A stretch of DNA of 64,000 bases, from positions 25,767,400 to 25,831,399 of the forward strand of contig CM049322.1 in the NCBI GenBank assembly GCA_026874595.1, in the 5' to 3' direction. Below the pieces are notes generated by a model. That model made no database searches, was not told the origin of the DNA, and saw only the letters and a program-made list of their open reading frames with translations. This document shows, piece by piece, positions 34,279-47,207 of this stretch; within the stretch, counting starts at the first letter, position 1; each line of letters starts with the position of its first letter. The stretch comes from Sipunculus nudus (Eukaryota; Annelida; Sipuncula; Golfingiida; Sipunculidae). The position numbers were made by a program, and so were the translations under genes.

Positions 34279-37200
34279 AGCTCAGCTGACTATAAGTCAT
34301 CTGAGCTATAGTAGTGGTCCATTGTCCGTCGTCCGTCCGTCTGTCGTGCCGTCCGTCCGTCCGTAGATGTTGCATGTTTTGAAACCGTAAGACCTAGGAA
34401 TCGAAAATTCAGCATAATGATAGATGTCCCCAAGATCTCCTACCAAGCCAAAAACTTGGTCTTTGCGACTTCGTTCCTTTGAGAAATTAAGGAAAAATCT
34501 CAATTTTTTATTAGAAATCTATTTTCACACTTCAGGACTGCCTAATATCAAAACCACTCATCTGGTTTTCTTCATATTTACCATAATTATTCCTCTATAT
34601 AGTTCCTATGTACATGCCAGAAATTATGTCTGTATTATATAATTTAAAAAAGTTATGGGCCCAAACATAATGCATTTTGTAAAAAATCAGGCAAGATATT
34701 TGATCACTTAACACAAAACATGTTAAAGCTGTGGACTTTTTTCCAGTAATATAACTTTATTTAATTAAAATTAAATTGTATACCCAAATTTAGATCAAAA
34801 TCTTTTAAATTTTTTAAAATATAAACAAAAATAAAAAATTGGTACCTTAAATTTTGCCCAACTTTGACCATGGCACGTTTTTTCCCCTGTAAGTACTATG
34901 GATTTAATTTTCACAGCATGTTTTTGTTAGCATTTTGTCTGTCAACACCAAATATTTGAAACCAGTTGATCAAAAACTGTAGATTGTATTCCAGTTTTCA
35001 AGCACCATGTAACAAATTGTTTACATCAAGCTACTGTTATGCAGTTTGCTAGAGCTCAGCTCCCCAGCTTCAGCTCTCAGTTCCTAAAATTTGGCATACA
35101 ATTAGATGCTTCCAAAATCCCCTACCATGCCAAGAATTTGGTCACTAGGACTTAATACCTTCGAGATATTAATGAAAAACTTCATTTTTCCATTAAAAAC
35201 TCATTGTTACACTTCAAGACTGCCTAATATCAAAACCACTGATCTGACTTTAATAATATATAATATACATATTTTTCTATACATTCTCTATGCACGTGCC
35301 AGAAATGATGTCAGTATTGTTTAATTGTTTCAAGTTATGGGCCCAAACATAATGCACTTTGTAAAAAATCAAGAACTATATTAACTCCCTTAACAAGAGG
35401 ATTGCTGAAGCTAGAGATTTTTTGTCAGGGATGTAACATTATTTAATCAAGATTCAATTGAATAGCCAAAATTAGTTCTGAATTTTTCAATTTTTATAAG
35501 TTATTAGTATAAATAAAAAATTAGTACCTTAAATTTTGCCTAACTTTGACCATGGCACGTTTGTTTCTGTGAGCACTGTTGATATAATTTTCATATCATG
35601 CACACATAAGGATTTCAGCTTTTTAGTTTAGAAAGCTGAAAGAAATTGGCCCGAAATTGAAGCTTTTATTAGCCCTCAGCCCTTAGGCTGATGGGCTATT
35701 GTCGTCACCCAAGCTGTCTGTCCGTCCGTCCGTCCATCTGGCCTCCGGCGTCCGTAAACTTTTACCTTGTGAGCGGGATATCTTGAAAAGGATATGCCGT
35801 CAGAATTTTATTTTCTCGGTAAAGATGTATATCGACAAAATCTCGGTCAAGTTCGAAGATGGGTGATCTTGACCTATTTTTCTACATTTTAGAGCTGATT
35901 ATAGAAAAACACTTTGATGCTTATTACGCAGGAACCATTTGGTGGATTTTCACAAAACTTACTATGCTTATTGGGACTGATAGTTTGGACCTGCTACACA
36001 AGTTTGGTGGCGCCACCTACAATTTCTGATTTTTAATGAATTCTTTTATTAGATTTTTCAACTTTGGGCTTGTGAGCTGAATATCTCTAAAAGGATTCAC
36101 TGTAGGAATTTTATTTTTTGGTGAAGATGTATATTGACAAAATCTCAGTCAAGTTCGAAGATAGGTGACCTTGACCTATTTTTCTACGTTTTAGAGCTGA
36201 TTATAGAAAAAACTTTTAGAAGCTTATTTCTCGGGGAACAATTGGCTGGATTTTCACAATACTTACTATGATCATAGGGACTGATAGTCTGTAACTACTG
36301 CACACGTTTTGGGGCGCCACCTGCAATTCCTGATTTTTAATGAATTTTTCTTGGATTTTTCAACTTTGGCTTTGTGAGGGGGATATCTCTAAAAGGATTC
36401 ACAATAGGAATTTTATTTCTTTGGTGAAGATGTATATCGACAAATTCTTGGCCAAGTTCAAATATTGGTGACCTTGACCTACTTTTCAAGGTCACAGAGC
36501 TTATAATAGAATAAAACTTTGAAGCTTATTTTTCAGGAAGCTTTTGGTGCATTGTTATGAATCATGGTACATAACTCTCCATTTTAAATTTATAACTGAG
36601 ACATGTACAGATATACATCCATGTGAGAACAGATATTTAGTAATTGTTACTGTTACCACCTCTAAACACTGTTCTTTTGGCTGAGGGCTATTCCCGCTTC
36701 TGCTGATATTCTAGTTAATGTTTTTCTGAGACCATGTCAGACCTTGGCTCTCCCTAGCCCCTCTAGGGTATGTTGACCTTGTTGACCTTTAGCAAATTAT
36801 GCACGCTTGAGGTGAGGCATACACTCGGGCAGCCAGGCAGCTTATGGCCAGCCACAGTTGATCCAGGTGTCCAACCCAACTCATCTAGTAGTTTTAACCA
36901 ACAACATAACAATAAACAATAAATTAATAAATTTTTATTGGTTTTTAATAACAAATTAAAGAAAAATAGAAAAGGAATTTGTTAGTTGATAATAAAAGGA
37001 AATTAACTTGCAGTTACCAATGATATAAGAATCTTGTATCGATGGATAGAATGTCACGTATTCCAAATAACACCATGCAGTCACCTATGGTAATTTTCAG
37101 TTCAGTTTTAATGATAAAAAAATATATCATATTATTCATTACTAATCATTAGGGATAATATGAAGGAAATTAATGATAGACAAAGATGCAGTTGATAATA

Positions 37201-37947
37201 TTATTATCTAGATTCCTACTCTGTCTATAGTTAGTACACTGATGTGAAATTAGTCCAAAATGAATATATTATATTTTGTTTTAATATAAATAAAAGCCAC
37301 AAAACCAGGTACTGATCATTATTTAAATGTGTGAATTTTGTATATTCTGGATTCTCAACATCATTGTTTGGTGACAACTGAATAAATGCCAGACATGGTG
37401 CAAATACTGAGCAAATGTATTTGAATACGAATATGAATATGTACTCCATTATAAAATTTCTTGCATAAGAATCGGAATTCAGGTAAAAATGAAAGTATAT
37501 AAATACCAGTGCAAATACTTTCAAAATGTATTCATAAATGCATTCATAAATATATTCTTTAATATTATTTTAATAATCATTTCAGTTATATTTTATTTTA
37601 AAAAATCATATGATTCTCTTATTATTTTTAATAAAAATTATATTTGGGACAATATTTGTAATTTTTGTAATAAATAGTTAAACTTATATTATATGTTCTG
37701 CTTATAAGTTATATGGCCAAGTCAAAATCTGTGTGACAATTGCACTCCATTTGTTAATAAAATAAATGAAATTAATCCTCTTTCCTGTCTCCAAAGGTAC
37801 TATCAAAATCATACATAAGCTAAACAACAACAACTCATAATACAGGTTATTTTTATTACCACACAAAACCAGCATGTGCCTCATTTCTAAATCATATTTT
37901 TTTATCATATATAACAGCTTAGCGCCGTGACCCATAGGTCCCTTGTT
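34279..37947 (+). mobile_element. F1j: F1 element, paralogue of F1a, carrying F2c
   Basis: 5' hairpin AGCTCAGCTGACTATAAGTCATCTGAGCT; 3' end CAGCTTAGCGCCGTGACCC...CCCTTGTT at 37947. It aligns with F1a along the whole body apart from F4a (only in F1a) and F2c (only here). A second copy of its 3' end follows at once (37948-38227). Confidence 0.85.
35671..36714 (+). mobile_element. F2c: F2 element nested in F1j
   Basis: 5' end AGCCCTCAGCCCTTAGGCTGATGGGCT, GTCC tract, units with GGTGGCGCCACC at 36006-36017, 3' arm GGCTGAGGGCT and ATTCTAGTT. The empty site in F1a at about 7342-7356 ('agcttttattaatgttttt') shows insertion between two T residues. Confidence 0.85.
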
Positions 37948-38227
37948 TTAATAAATAGTTAAACTCTTATATTATATATTCTGCTTATAAGTTATATGGC
38001 CAAGTCAAAATCTGTGTGACAATAGCACTCCATTTGTTAATACAATAAATGAAATCAATCCTCTTCACTGTCTCCAAAGGTACTATCAAAATCATACATA
38101 AGCTAAACAACAACAACTCAATACAGCTTATTTTTTTACCACATAAAACCAGCATGTGCCTCATTTCTAAATCATATTTTTTAATCATATATAACAGCTG
38201 AGCATCGTGACCCATAGGTCCCTTGTT
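37948..38227 (+). repeat. Tandem duplication of the F1j 3' end
   Basis: About 280 bp repeats 37670-37947 nearly exactly ('gccaagtcaaaatctgtgtg', 'gctaaacaacaacaactca'), so two complete 3' hairpin and CTTGTT ends stand in tandem (37947 and 38227). Confidence 0.85.
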
Positions 38228-38390
38228 TCTCTATTTTTGAGATATATTTATACAGATACAATCTCAGCCTGTTGGTTAATCTTTTTGATGCTTCAGTTGA
38301 ATGGGTATATACTACCATTCAGATGATAAAATTTCCTTTTGCTAATCTTTTCCCAGTCAGCTGAGCGTCATGACCCATGAGTCACTTGTT

Positions 38391-39138
38391 TCTATTTGCA
38401 TTTTCTTAGATTTTTGCACAGCATCCATCTATTCATCTGCCTTGGGATAAAAACACTCATATCTCTGCATTGGTTGGACTTATCGACCTGATATTTAGCA
38501 TGTGCATACATCCTGGACAGCTTTCTCGATTTTATGACAGGTGGCGCCACCTACATTCACGTTTACTCTGCAGACATCCAAGCTCATATCTCAGGAACCA
38601 TTTGACTGATTGGGCCAAAATTTTGCATGATTATAGATCTCACATAACTCTTCATCATAAACAAATTTGGTGGCGCCACCTGCAACGACCTATGAACACC
38701 GTCCATCTGTTCATCTGCCTTGGGATAAAATCACTCATATCTCAGCAGTGGTTTGACTTATCCACCTGAAATTTTGCAGGTTTATACATCCTGGTCAGTT
38801 TTCTCGATTTTATGACAGGTGGCACCACCTACATTCACGTTTACACTGCAGACATCCATGCTAATATGCAACACACCTTGCCACTTATTCCATGCCTCAC
38901 TTCACCCGTACCACTCTGATTTCTGCGGATACACATAGTCGCTTGTCGACTACCCATATTCTAGTTTTTAAATGTCCTAGTCTGAAACTTGCAGGTCTGA
39001 AATGTCCATTTTGCTGAAATCATAATGACTAAGGTAGATATGCAGGACTTAAAAGGATCAATATTAAATTTTAAAAATAAACCTCCATTCATACTCCCAA
39101 ACTTTGCACAGGTTCGCATTAGGCCTGTAGGCCTTGTT
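38391..39138 (+). mobile_element. F4g/F3e: F4 remnant fused to 5'-deleted F3
   Basis: A short F4 body piece (tctatttgcattttcttag) leads straight into F3 body at about 38413. F3 tandem units with palindromes (38542 and 38670) run to the F3 3' end at 38966. Then the F4 tail 'aaatgtcctagtctgaaac' leads to the F4 end AGGCCTGTAGGCCTTGTT at 39138. Confidence 0.65.
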
Positions 39139-39963
39139 TAATTAAAAATATTTGAATATGATAAAAAAATCAGATCTTAGACAAGTTCTCATTATGATTT
39201 CTGTAATGTTAATAATTGTCACAAGATCCTTGCTATGTCTAGTGTGTAGATTGATGTGAAGTTAGTCCAAAGTGAATATTATAGTTTTATTTTCACCGAA
39301 CCTGTGAGCTTATGCGATGGTGTGGCGTCGTCCAGCGGCCGTGGTCCGCCGTTTGTATGTTAACCCATACTATCTTGAAAATGGCAAGAAATTTTCTGCA
39401 AAAAATTAGTCATCTTTATCGGATTTTGCTTATGGCTAACTGCATTTTCTTAGATTTTATAGAGAAAAAGCTAAAAAATCTTCTTCTCCAAAACTGTTCA
39501 GCCAAATTGTCCAATATTTCACAGAAATGATCCCTGGAACAATCTCTCTCAAGTTTGTTCAAATGGTTTAAGTTTGGTGATTTTTGGCCGAGTTACAGCT
39601 AGTTGAACTAAGTCCTCTGTCCAAAAAAGCATACAAAAATTACAATCTTAGAAACGGCTGGAGCTGTCATCACCAAATTTTATGCCAATGTTGGTCACAT
39701 GAGTCATGTCTGAAATTCAGGTATTGGTGGCGCAACCTGCATCGGCCTTTTTTGAACAGGGGTCATCAGTGCCCGTATCATACTGACAGCTACAGAAAAC
39801 TTCTTCTCTGAAAACCATTCGGCCAAATTGTTTAATATCACACAGAAATGATCCTAGGGTAGTGCTTTCTTAAGTTTGTTCAAATGGTCTCAGTTCAGCG
39901 ACTTTTGGCTGAGTTATAGGAAGCTGAATTTAGTCATATGCCATAACAGCCAATTATAGCTCA

Positions 39964-40991
39964 CTACGGTGGCTCGTTCCCACGAGATAGTATCTCGTTC
40001 CCAAGTCTTAGTATCTTGTGGCCACGCGATAATTATCTCGTTCCCAGTCGTTAGTATCTCGTGGCCACGCGATAATTATCTCGTTCCCACGCATTAGTAT
40101 CTCTTTCCAATGCGTTAGTATCTCATTCCCACGCATTAGTATCTCATTCCCACGCGATAATTATCTCGTTCCCACGCAATACTATCCTGTGGCCACGCGA
40201 TAATTATCGCATGGGAACGAGATAAATGTAGATAGATAATACAGTAAGACCTACATCTTAAATCCTTGAGGCATGCTTCTATACACTGGATGAAGACTAT
40301 GGTCAATTATTTGCATGAATTTAGAGCGGACTTAATATGCTGAGACCTGAAATGATACAACTCGTACAACACTCGTGGGCCATGTTTGTCTGGAGAATGT
40401 GTGAGCGGGGAAAGGGGGGGGGGGGGGGGCTAGTTCGGGTAAAATATTTTTCATAATAAATGTTCACAATATAAATTACCATTGGCGGCGAAACCAAATT
40501 TCATTGGTGGCCCAATAGTATACCCAAATAGTATATATGTGTGTGTGTGTGTGTGTATGTATATATACTAGTATATATATTATATATACATATATATTAT
40601 ATATATATTATTTTATATAAATATATATATATAAAAATATATATATATATATATATATATTTATAAATAAGGGCCGTAGCTTGACACAAATGGCAGGGGG
40701 GATTTGATGGGGTAATCCACGACGGGGGTGGGGTGCGGGTGGTTGGGAGGGGGTCTCACCCTCCCAAGGTTTTGAAAATTTTGAAAAACTGTATGGGTAC
40801 TACTGTATTCTGGAACATTTTATTGGTCAATGCTTTTTAAGTAAAACAGTACCTACTTGTAGGGAGATTATTTGTTATTTGTCTGGCAATGGATTCATTT
40901 TCACACAGAGTATCAACTTTTTTCACCGCAAATCCCAGAGTCTGCAGCCGTGTATATATGGTACTCCAAGTACTGAGCAGAAGAGGATATT

Positions 40992-41028
<37 letters not shown>

Positions 41029-41985
41029 AAGGGTGCAAATACCCAATAATAATAGAGTGGATGTATTTATATCCATCATTAAGTAAGGGGGGGCCCGCGC
41101 CCCCCCCCCCCCCCCCACGGTTTCGCCGCCTATGAATACATAATTGAGGTTTTATTGTAGAAAGAAAAATGTGAAGGGGAAGAATGAGCAAATTTCTCCT
41201 AAAAAGGTCTCCTTAACCCCTCCCCCCAGTCATAATGAAGTGCCATGGCTGAGACCTTTTGTTGTAAGCTTCTCCCTTGAGACATAACACAAACCGACAT
41301 GTTGTTTACCCTGTTCGGTATACCCAAAATTAAATAACCCCAACCCTAGTCCTAAAAAATAAGATTTTCTGGGAAGGTAAAATACAAACAAGTGTTTCAG
41401 TTTAATTCATGTTTAGAACACAAGGGTTTATATCACCCTAACCCTAAAACAAACTCAATACAGTTTTCCATAAACAAATAAAAATGGGCTAGTTGAACCA
41501 ACGCAATGAAATGATGAACCAACGCAATGAAAACATCTGAAATTTACCTCAAAGCATTCAGCGCAAACACACATACAACGAAATACATACAAACAATTTA
41601 AGCTGCATTGACGCTCGATATAAAACAGACAACAGACATTCTTGTCCAAATGAGGGCTTAAGCTATAGCATGGTATACTAACCCTGGGCCACCCGATACT
41701 AACGCGTGGGAACGAGATAATTATCATGTGGGAACGAGATACTACCGCGTGGGAATGAGATAATTATCGCGTGGGAACGAGATACTATTGCGTGGGAACG
41801 AGTTAATTATCGCGTGGGAACGAGATACTTTCTCGTGGGAACGATATAATTATCGCGTGGCCACGAGATACTATCGCATGGGAACGAGATAATTATCACG
41901 TGGGAACAAGATACTATCTCGTGGGAACGAGATAATTATCGAGTGGCCACGAGATACTATTGTGTGGGAACGAGATAAAAAATAA
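39964..41985. mobile_element. ~2-kb element with tandem arrays as inverted ends
   Basis: The left arm (about 39973-40228) is built of variants of TATCTCGTTCCCACGCGATA. The right arm (about 41698-41977) is built of the inverse, TATCGCGTGGGAACGAGATA. Half-units of about 21 bp alternate between '..ATAATTATC..' and '..ATACTAT..', with occasional GTGGCCAC in place of GTGGGAAC. F4a shows the uninterrupted target near 4693 ('tagctcagtggctacaaagatc'). No target duplication is clear and no transposase ORF was seen. Superfamily unknown. Confidence 0.65.
40414..41140. repeat. Simple-sequence-rich core of the inverted-array element
   Basis: G run near 40415-40430, GT and TA runs at 40536-40660, GT run at 41007-41028 and C runs near 41088-41117. 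GGCGGCGAAACC (about 40483) and its inverse GGTTTCGCCGCC (about 41118) suggest a further small inverted-repeat insertion. The homopolymer runs may hide assembly errors. Confidence 0.6.
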
Positions 41986-42053
41986 TTTTGTGCATGTGCA
42001 GATCTTCTTCTAAAAAACCACTGGGCAAAATTCTTAAATCTCACACATTAATT

Positions 42054-43563
42054 GTATCCGCCAAAACAGAGTTTTGCGGATACTATGTTTTCAGCTGGAC
42101 GCCGCCGCCGCCGCATAGGTGTCCAGAGAACTCCTCCGTAACCGCTGGGCGGAATTTTCCGAAACCCGGGATTATGTTGCGCCCCGATTTTGTTTTGACC
42201 TCTGACCTTTCCTTTGCGCTCTGCGTCCGTTTGTGCGTCTGTTTCCACACATAAACCCACATATCTCGGGAACCGTTTGACCGATCAGGAAAACTTATGT
42301 AGCCCTCGGAGAGCTTTATAACATACACCAAAAATGGTGGAGCCACCTGCAACCATGTTTGCACAGTGTCCATCTGTTCCTCTGCCTTGGGTTAAAATCA
42401 CTCATATCTCTGCAGTGACTTGACTAATTCACCTGAAATTGGGCATGCGTAAACATCCTGGATAGCTTTTCTGATTTTATGACAGGTGGCGCCACCTACA
42501 TTCACGTTTACACTGCAGACATCCAAGCTCATATCTCGGGAACCGTTTGACCGATCAGGAAAATTCTTTTGCACAAATGTAGCCCTTGGAGAGCTTTATA
42601 ACATACACCAAAAATGGTGGCGCCACCTGCAACCATGTTTGCACAGTGTCCATCTGTTCGTCTGCCTTGGGCTAAAATCACTCATATCTCTGCAGTGACT
42701 TGACTAATTCACCTGAAATTGGGCATGCGTATACATCCTGGATAGCTTTTCTGATTTTATGACAGGTGGCGCCACCTACATTCACGTTTACGCTGCAGAC
42801 ATCCAAGCTCATATCTCGGGAACCGTTTGACCGATCAGGAAAATTCTTTTGCACAAATGTAGCCCTTGGAGAGCTTTATAACATACACCAAAAATGGTGG
42901 CGCTACCTGCAACCATGTTTGCACAGTGTCCATCTGTTCGACTGCCTTGGGTTAAAATCACTCATATCTCTGCAGTGGTTTGACTAATTCACCTGAAATT
43001 CGGCATGCTTATACATCCTGGATAGCTTTTCTGATTTTATGACAGGTGGCGCCACCTACAATCAAGTTTACGCTGCAGACATCCAAGCTCATATCTAGGG
43101 AACCGTTTGACTGATTGGGCCAAAATTTTGCATGTGTATAAATCTCACATAGCTCTCTATCATATGCAAAACTGGTGGCGCCACCTGCAGCCATGTTTGC
43201 ACAGCTCCCATCTGTTTGTCTGCCATGGGATAAAATCACTCATATCTCGGCAGTGGTTTGACATATCTGCCTAAAATTTTGCAAGTTTATACATCCCCGA
43301 CAGCTCTCTTGATTTTATGACAGGTGGCGCCACCTGCATTCAAGCTTATGCAGCAGATATCCAAGCTCATATCTTGGGAACCGTTTGACCGATTGGGCCA
43401 AAGTTTTGCATGTGTATAGAGCTTTCTGGATTTTTTCGTAAGAAGCGCAACCTACATACACAATTTGGCTGCAGACATCCATGCTAATATGCAACACTTC
43501 ACCCGTTCCACTCTGATTTAGGCGGATACAAGTAGTCGCTTGTCGACTACCCGTATTCTAGTT
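42054..43563 (+). mobile_element. F3c: F3 element nested in F4c
   Basis: 5' hairpin GTATCCGCCAAAACAGAGTTTTGCGGATAC; 3' end GGCGGATAC, hairpin GTAGTCGCTTGTCGACTAC, CCGTATTCTAGTT at 43563. The empty site in F4a at about 4727-4745 is 'attaattatccttag', so the insert sits between two T residues. It has exact 280-bp tandem units with perfect palindromes at 42485, 42765 and 43045. Confidence 0.9.
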
Positions 43564-46078
43564 ATCCTTAGATGTTGATAATTCAAGTTTGTTCAAATGG
43601 TTTTGGTTCAATGATTTTTGGCTGAGTTATTGGAAGCTTAACTTAGCCATTTTGCTGTATTTACCCATATGAGTTATAAACCTGCAAAACATTTTTTGAC
43701 TGACGCCACTGAGGCCAATTTGTTTAATATTTTACAAGAATAATCTCCTGAATAATTCTTAAAATAATTCTCTTATGGTTCCAAAGAAAGAATTTTGGCT
43801 GAATAATAAAGATTGAATAGAGACATTTTACCATATATGTTAGCTGTGTGAAGCAGATACATCTAGCCTGGAACCAGTTTATCAGCATCTATTACATCAT
43901 GCCTCCAGACATTTAGATTTCAGGTTATGTTTGGTTAATATTGACAAAAATGTTTTTTAAAAACTTTTTAAAAAATGTAGATTTATGATTTTAGATATTC
44001 CTCATGCCAGGTAATGTTTACAATCACAGGTATACATTAACCCATACTATTTCGAAAATGACTTGAGCTAGCATCATGAAATTTAATGCAAAAAATTAGC
44101 CATCTGAAAAAAATCTGCATTTTCTTAGATTTTATAGAGAAAAAGCTAAAAAAACTTTAAAAAATCTTATCCTCTGAAACGGTCAAGCCAATTTGTTCAA
44201 TATTTCACAGAAATAATCTTTTATACCATCTCTCTCAAGTTTGTTCAAATGGTTCTGTGAATTTTGGCTGAATTACAGGAAGTTGAACCTAGTCATCTGT
44301 CCAAAAAAGCATACTAAAATGACAATCTCAGAAATGGCCAGAGCTATCATCTCCAAATTTTATGCCAGTGTTGGTCACATGAGTCATATATGAAATTCAG
44401 GTATTCATGGCGCCACCTGCATTGACCTTTTTTTGTACGGGGGACATTGATCATCTGTATATCAACCCATAATTTCTTAGGAATTGCAGGAGCTACCATC
44501 CCCAGATTTTATGCAATTATCTGTCACATATCAAATGTTGTGGGATTCAGCTTATGTTTTTTTGCTATCTGCATTTACTTAGATTTTATAGGGGAAAAGC
44601 TGAAAAACCTTTAAAAGTCTTCTTGTAAACGGTCCAGCCAAATTGTTCAATATTTTACAGAAATGATCCCAGAGTTAAATGAATTTGAACGGTCATTTGG
44701 CCAAGTAAGCATACTGACATAGTTATCTCAGAAATGACAGAAGCTAGCTTTAACAAGTATTGTGCAAATGTTGGTCACATGGCTAATATTTGAAGTTGCA
44801 GATTTTGATGTGCCAACTACATTGACCTGTTTTTTATGGGCAAAAATCTCATAATTTTAGCCTCTTTCAGCTTAAAATGTTTATGATGAAACTGTCAAGT
44901 TGAATCGTTCAATTTTTCAAAAGAATTATCGTAGGACATGGTTCTTTCAATCATATCAGAAAAACTTAAGTTGGTCTTGTGGCCATTATTATGTCTAACT
45001 CAAACTGAGGACTGCAAAACTGTTCTTCTAAAAAATTATTGTTTAAGTTATAACTTCTGTTACATGGCACAAAAATTATTCTTAGGTGGCCTTTGTTCAA
45101 GTTTACTTGAATGATTTTTGGCAGAATTATGGACCTTTAACAATGAAAAAACTGAATCTTTTATTTTTTCTAGATATTTTGATAAAAAGTTTATGAATAT
45201 TTCAGCTTGAAAAATGCTTTTTAGCCAAAGTCTTTCAGTATGTGTAAACAGATTTGCCAATAGACCAAGATTGTGTCTGTATATTAACATAGGTTAAAGA
45301 ACTTCCAACTGTTTCAGATTTGGCAATAGTTGAGAGGTCATTCAGTGCAGCCAGATATAGGTCAAGAGTTCAGTCAGTGCTGCCAAGCACAAGGCATGTG
45401 ATACCCTCATGGGTGACATGTGAACACCTCATGGGTGTGATCACCTCATGGGTGTCATGCCCCTCAGTGCTGCATGTGGAGCCAATATATTCATAGCTTT
45501 GGCAGACTGCCAACTGTATCAGATTAGGCAACAGGTCAAGAGTTCACTCAGTGCAGCCAGGTACAGGTCAAAAGTTCACCCATTCTAGCCAGGTGCAGGT
45601 CATGGGTTCACTCAGTGCAGTAGCCTGAGCTAGCAAATTTGTCACAGTTCACTCTGGGCAACTGCCTTTCTCACCTAAGCTTGGTCAGCCCCATGCATCA
45701 GACTTAAGGTAAGTTTGATGTATTGGCCTAATATTTTGACCTGTCTATGTGTCTTTGATGGGTTTCGCGTTCACAAGACAGGTGTCACCACCTGCAATGA
45801 CATTTGCACAGTGTGTGACTTTTGTGCCTCCTTATTTCTATAGAGGAATTTGATATATCATCCTGAAATTGGGCATATTTATACCTATCGTATTTTAATT
45901 ATCGTATACTTGTCCTATACAAGACTGGTGGTGCTACCTACAATAATTTTTTGCACAGTGTGTGTCCCTGCTTATTCCTCAGGAGGGGTTTGATAAATCA
46001 GTCTGAACTTGGGCATATGTATATATCTCTGAAACCTTTTTGTATACAAGACTGGTGGTGCCAGCTACAATCATTTTT

Positions 46079-47207
46079 AGCGCAGCTGGCTGTTAGTCAA
46101 CTGAGGTATAGGAATGGCGCTTTGTCCATCGTCCGTCTAGACGTCCGGCCGTCCATTAGCAGGAAACCTGAAATTAGGTCACTGCGACCTTTTTCCTTCG
46201 AGCTATGGGGCTTGAAAGTACCCCCCAGAATTGTAAAAAAATTTGATACAAAACCTCCAATATCTTGATAATTGATGCATGGATTTTGCCTTGGATATTG
46301 ACCATGTCTAGTTTTGTCAGTTCCTGAAACGTGGTGGTTTTCCTATTTTAACAAATATTTTTCTATATATTTACTATAAAATGACAACAATCATGTCAGT
46401 TTCTCAGCTGTCATTACATCTGGTGTCCCAAAACCTGGTGTGTTTATTGATCACAAGTGGATGCCCTATACTAATCACCCTGTCTGTCAGTCTGTCTGTT
46501 TGTATGTCTGTCTGTCTGTCAATCCGTCCATCCACACAAATTAGTTTCCAGATGATAACTCCAGTTAAGTTTGATATATTGGTTTCAAACTTAACTTATA
46601 AATGGCCCACCACTTAGGAATGTGTATGCATTTGAAGCTAAACTTTTCATCGCAAACCTTCCATCTTCAAGATATTGCTAACCTGCACTAGGGAAAGATT
46701 CTGTTTGATTTTTGGGTCATAGGTCAAAGGTCAAGGTCACAGGGCCCATCCATTCACAAATTAGTTTATGGATGATAATTCTGCTTTGGATAGACAGACT
46801 GGCTTCAAACTTGATTTAATAATGACCAACCACATTTATAAATTCATTTTGATTTTCAGGGTCCAGCGATCTAAGTTAAAGGTCACAGAAGCCACATCTA
46901 AAAAAAAGATTGTGGATGCACTGTAAATCAAACTTTTCATCCTGAACTTTCCAACATTCACACATGGCTTACTTGCCCAAAGTGAAGAAACCTGTAGAAT
47001 TTGAGATTATCTGGTCAGAGGTCAAGGTCACTTTATAAAAAATTGTTACAATAACCCTAATGCTGCAAGTTCAAGGATATTAAGTTCTAAGATTTTTTGG
47101 TTACAAGGTCATTGGTTAAGGTCACAGGACTGTCATTCTGAAAAATTTCTTTCAAAATATCCTTATAGACAATTCAACTGAGGGTTGAGACCCATGGGTC
47201 CCTAGTT
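46079..47207 (+). mobile_element. F1k: F1 variant nested in F4c
   Basis: 5' end AGCGCAGCTGGCTGTTAGTCAACTGAGG; 3' end CAACTGAGGGTTGAGACCC...CCCTAGTT at 47207. It has the same internal sequence and the same insertion point in F4 as F1f. A perfect DR1-type string is at 46721-46740. Confidence 0.75.

Larger units (their letters stand above)
33301..38390 (+). mobile_element. F1i: F1 element containing F1j
   Basis: 5' end AGCTCATCTGACTGAAAGTCATCTGAGCT plus GTCY tract; 3' end CAGCTGAGCGTCATGACCC...GTCACTTGTT at 38390. F1n (58990-62611) is its closest relative, sharing the last 150 bp ('cctgttggttaatct'). F1j is inserted in the stretch before 'tctctatttttgagat'; the empty version is at about 62440. 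Confidence 0.75.

Noticed and set aside
40414-41120. Long G and C runs as quadruplex elements
   Set aside because: Pure homopolymer runs beside dinucleotide runs; may be assembly or polymerase slippage, so no structural claim is made.
41335-41450. CCCTAA-like strings resembling telomere repeat
   Set aside because: Only one or two imperfect copies; not an array, so no support for an interstitial telomere.
42486-42987. Repeated 70-codon ORFs starting MAPPTFTFTLQ
   Set aside because: Identical frames arise from the 280-bp F3 tandem unit and are broken by stops at the unit ends; not a gene.
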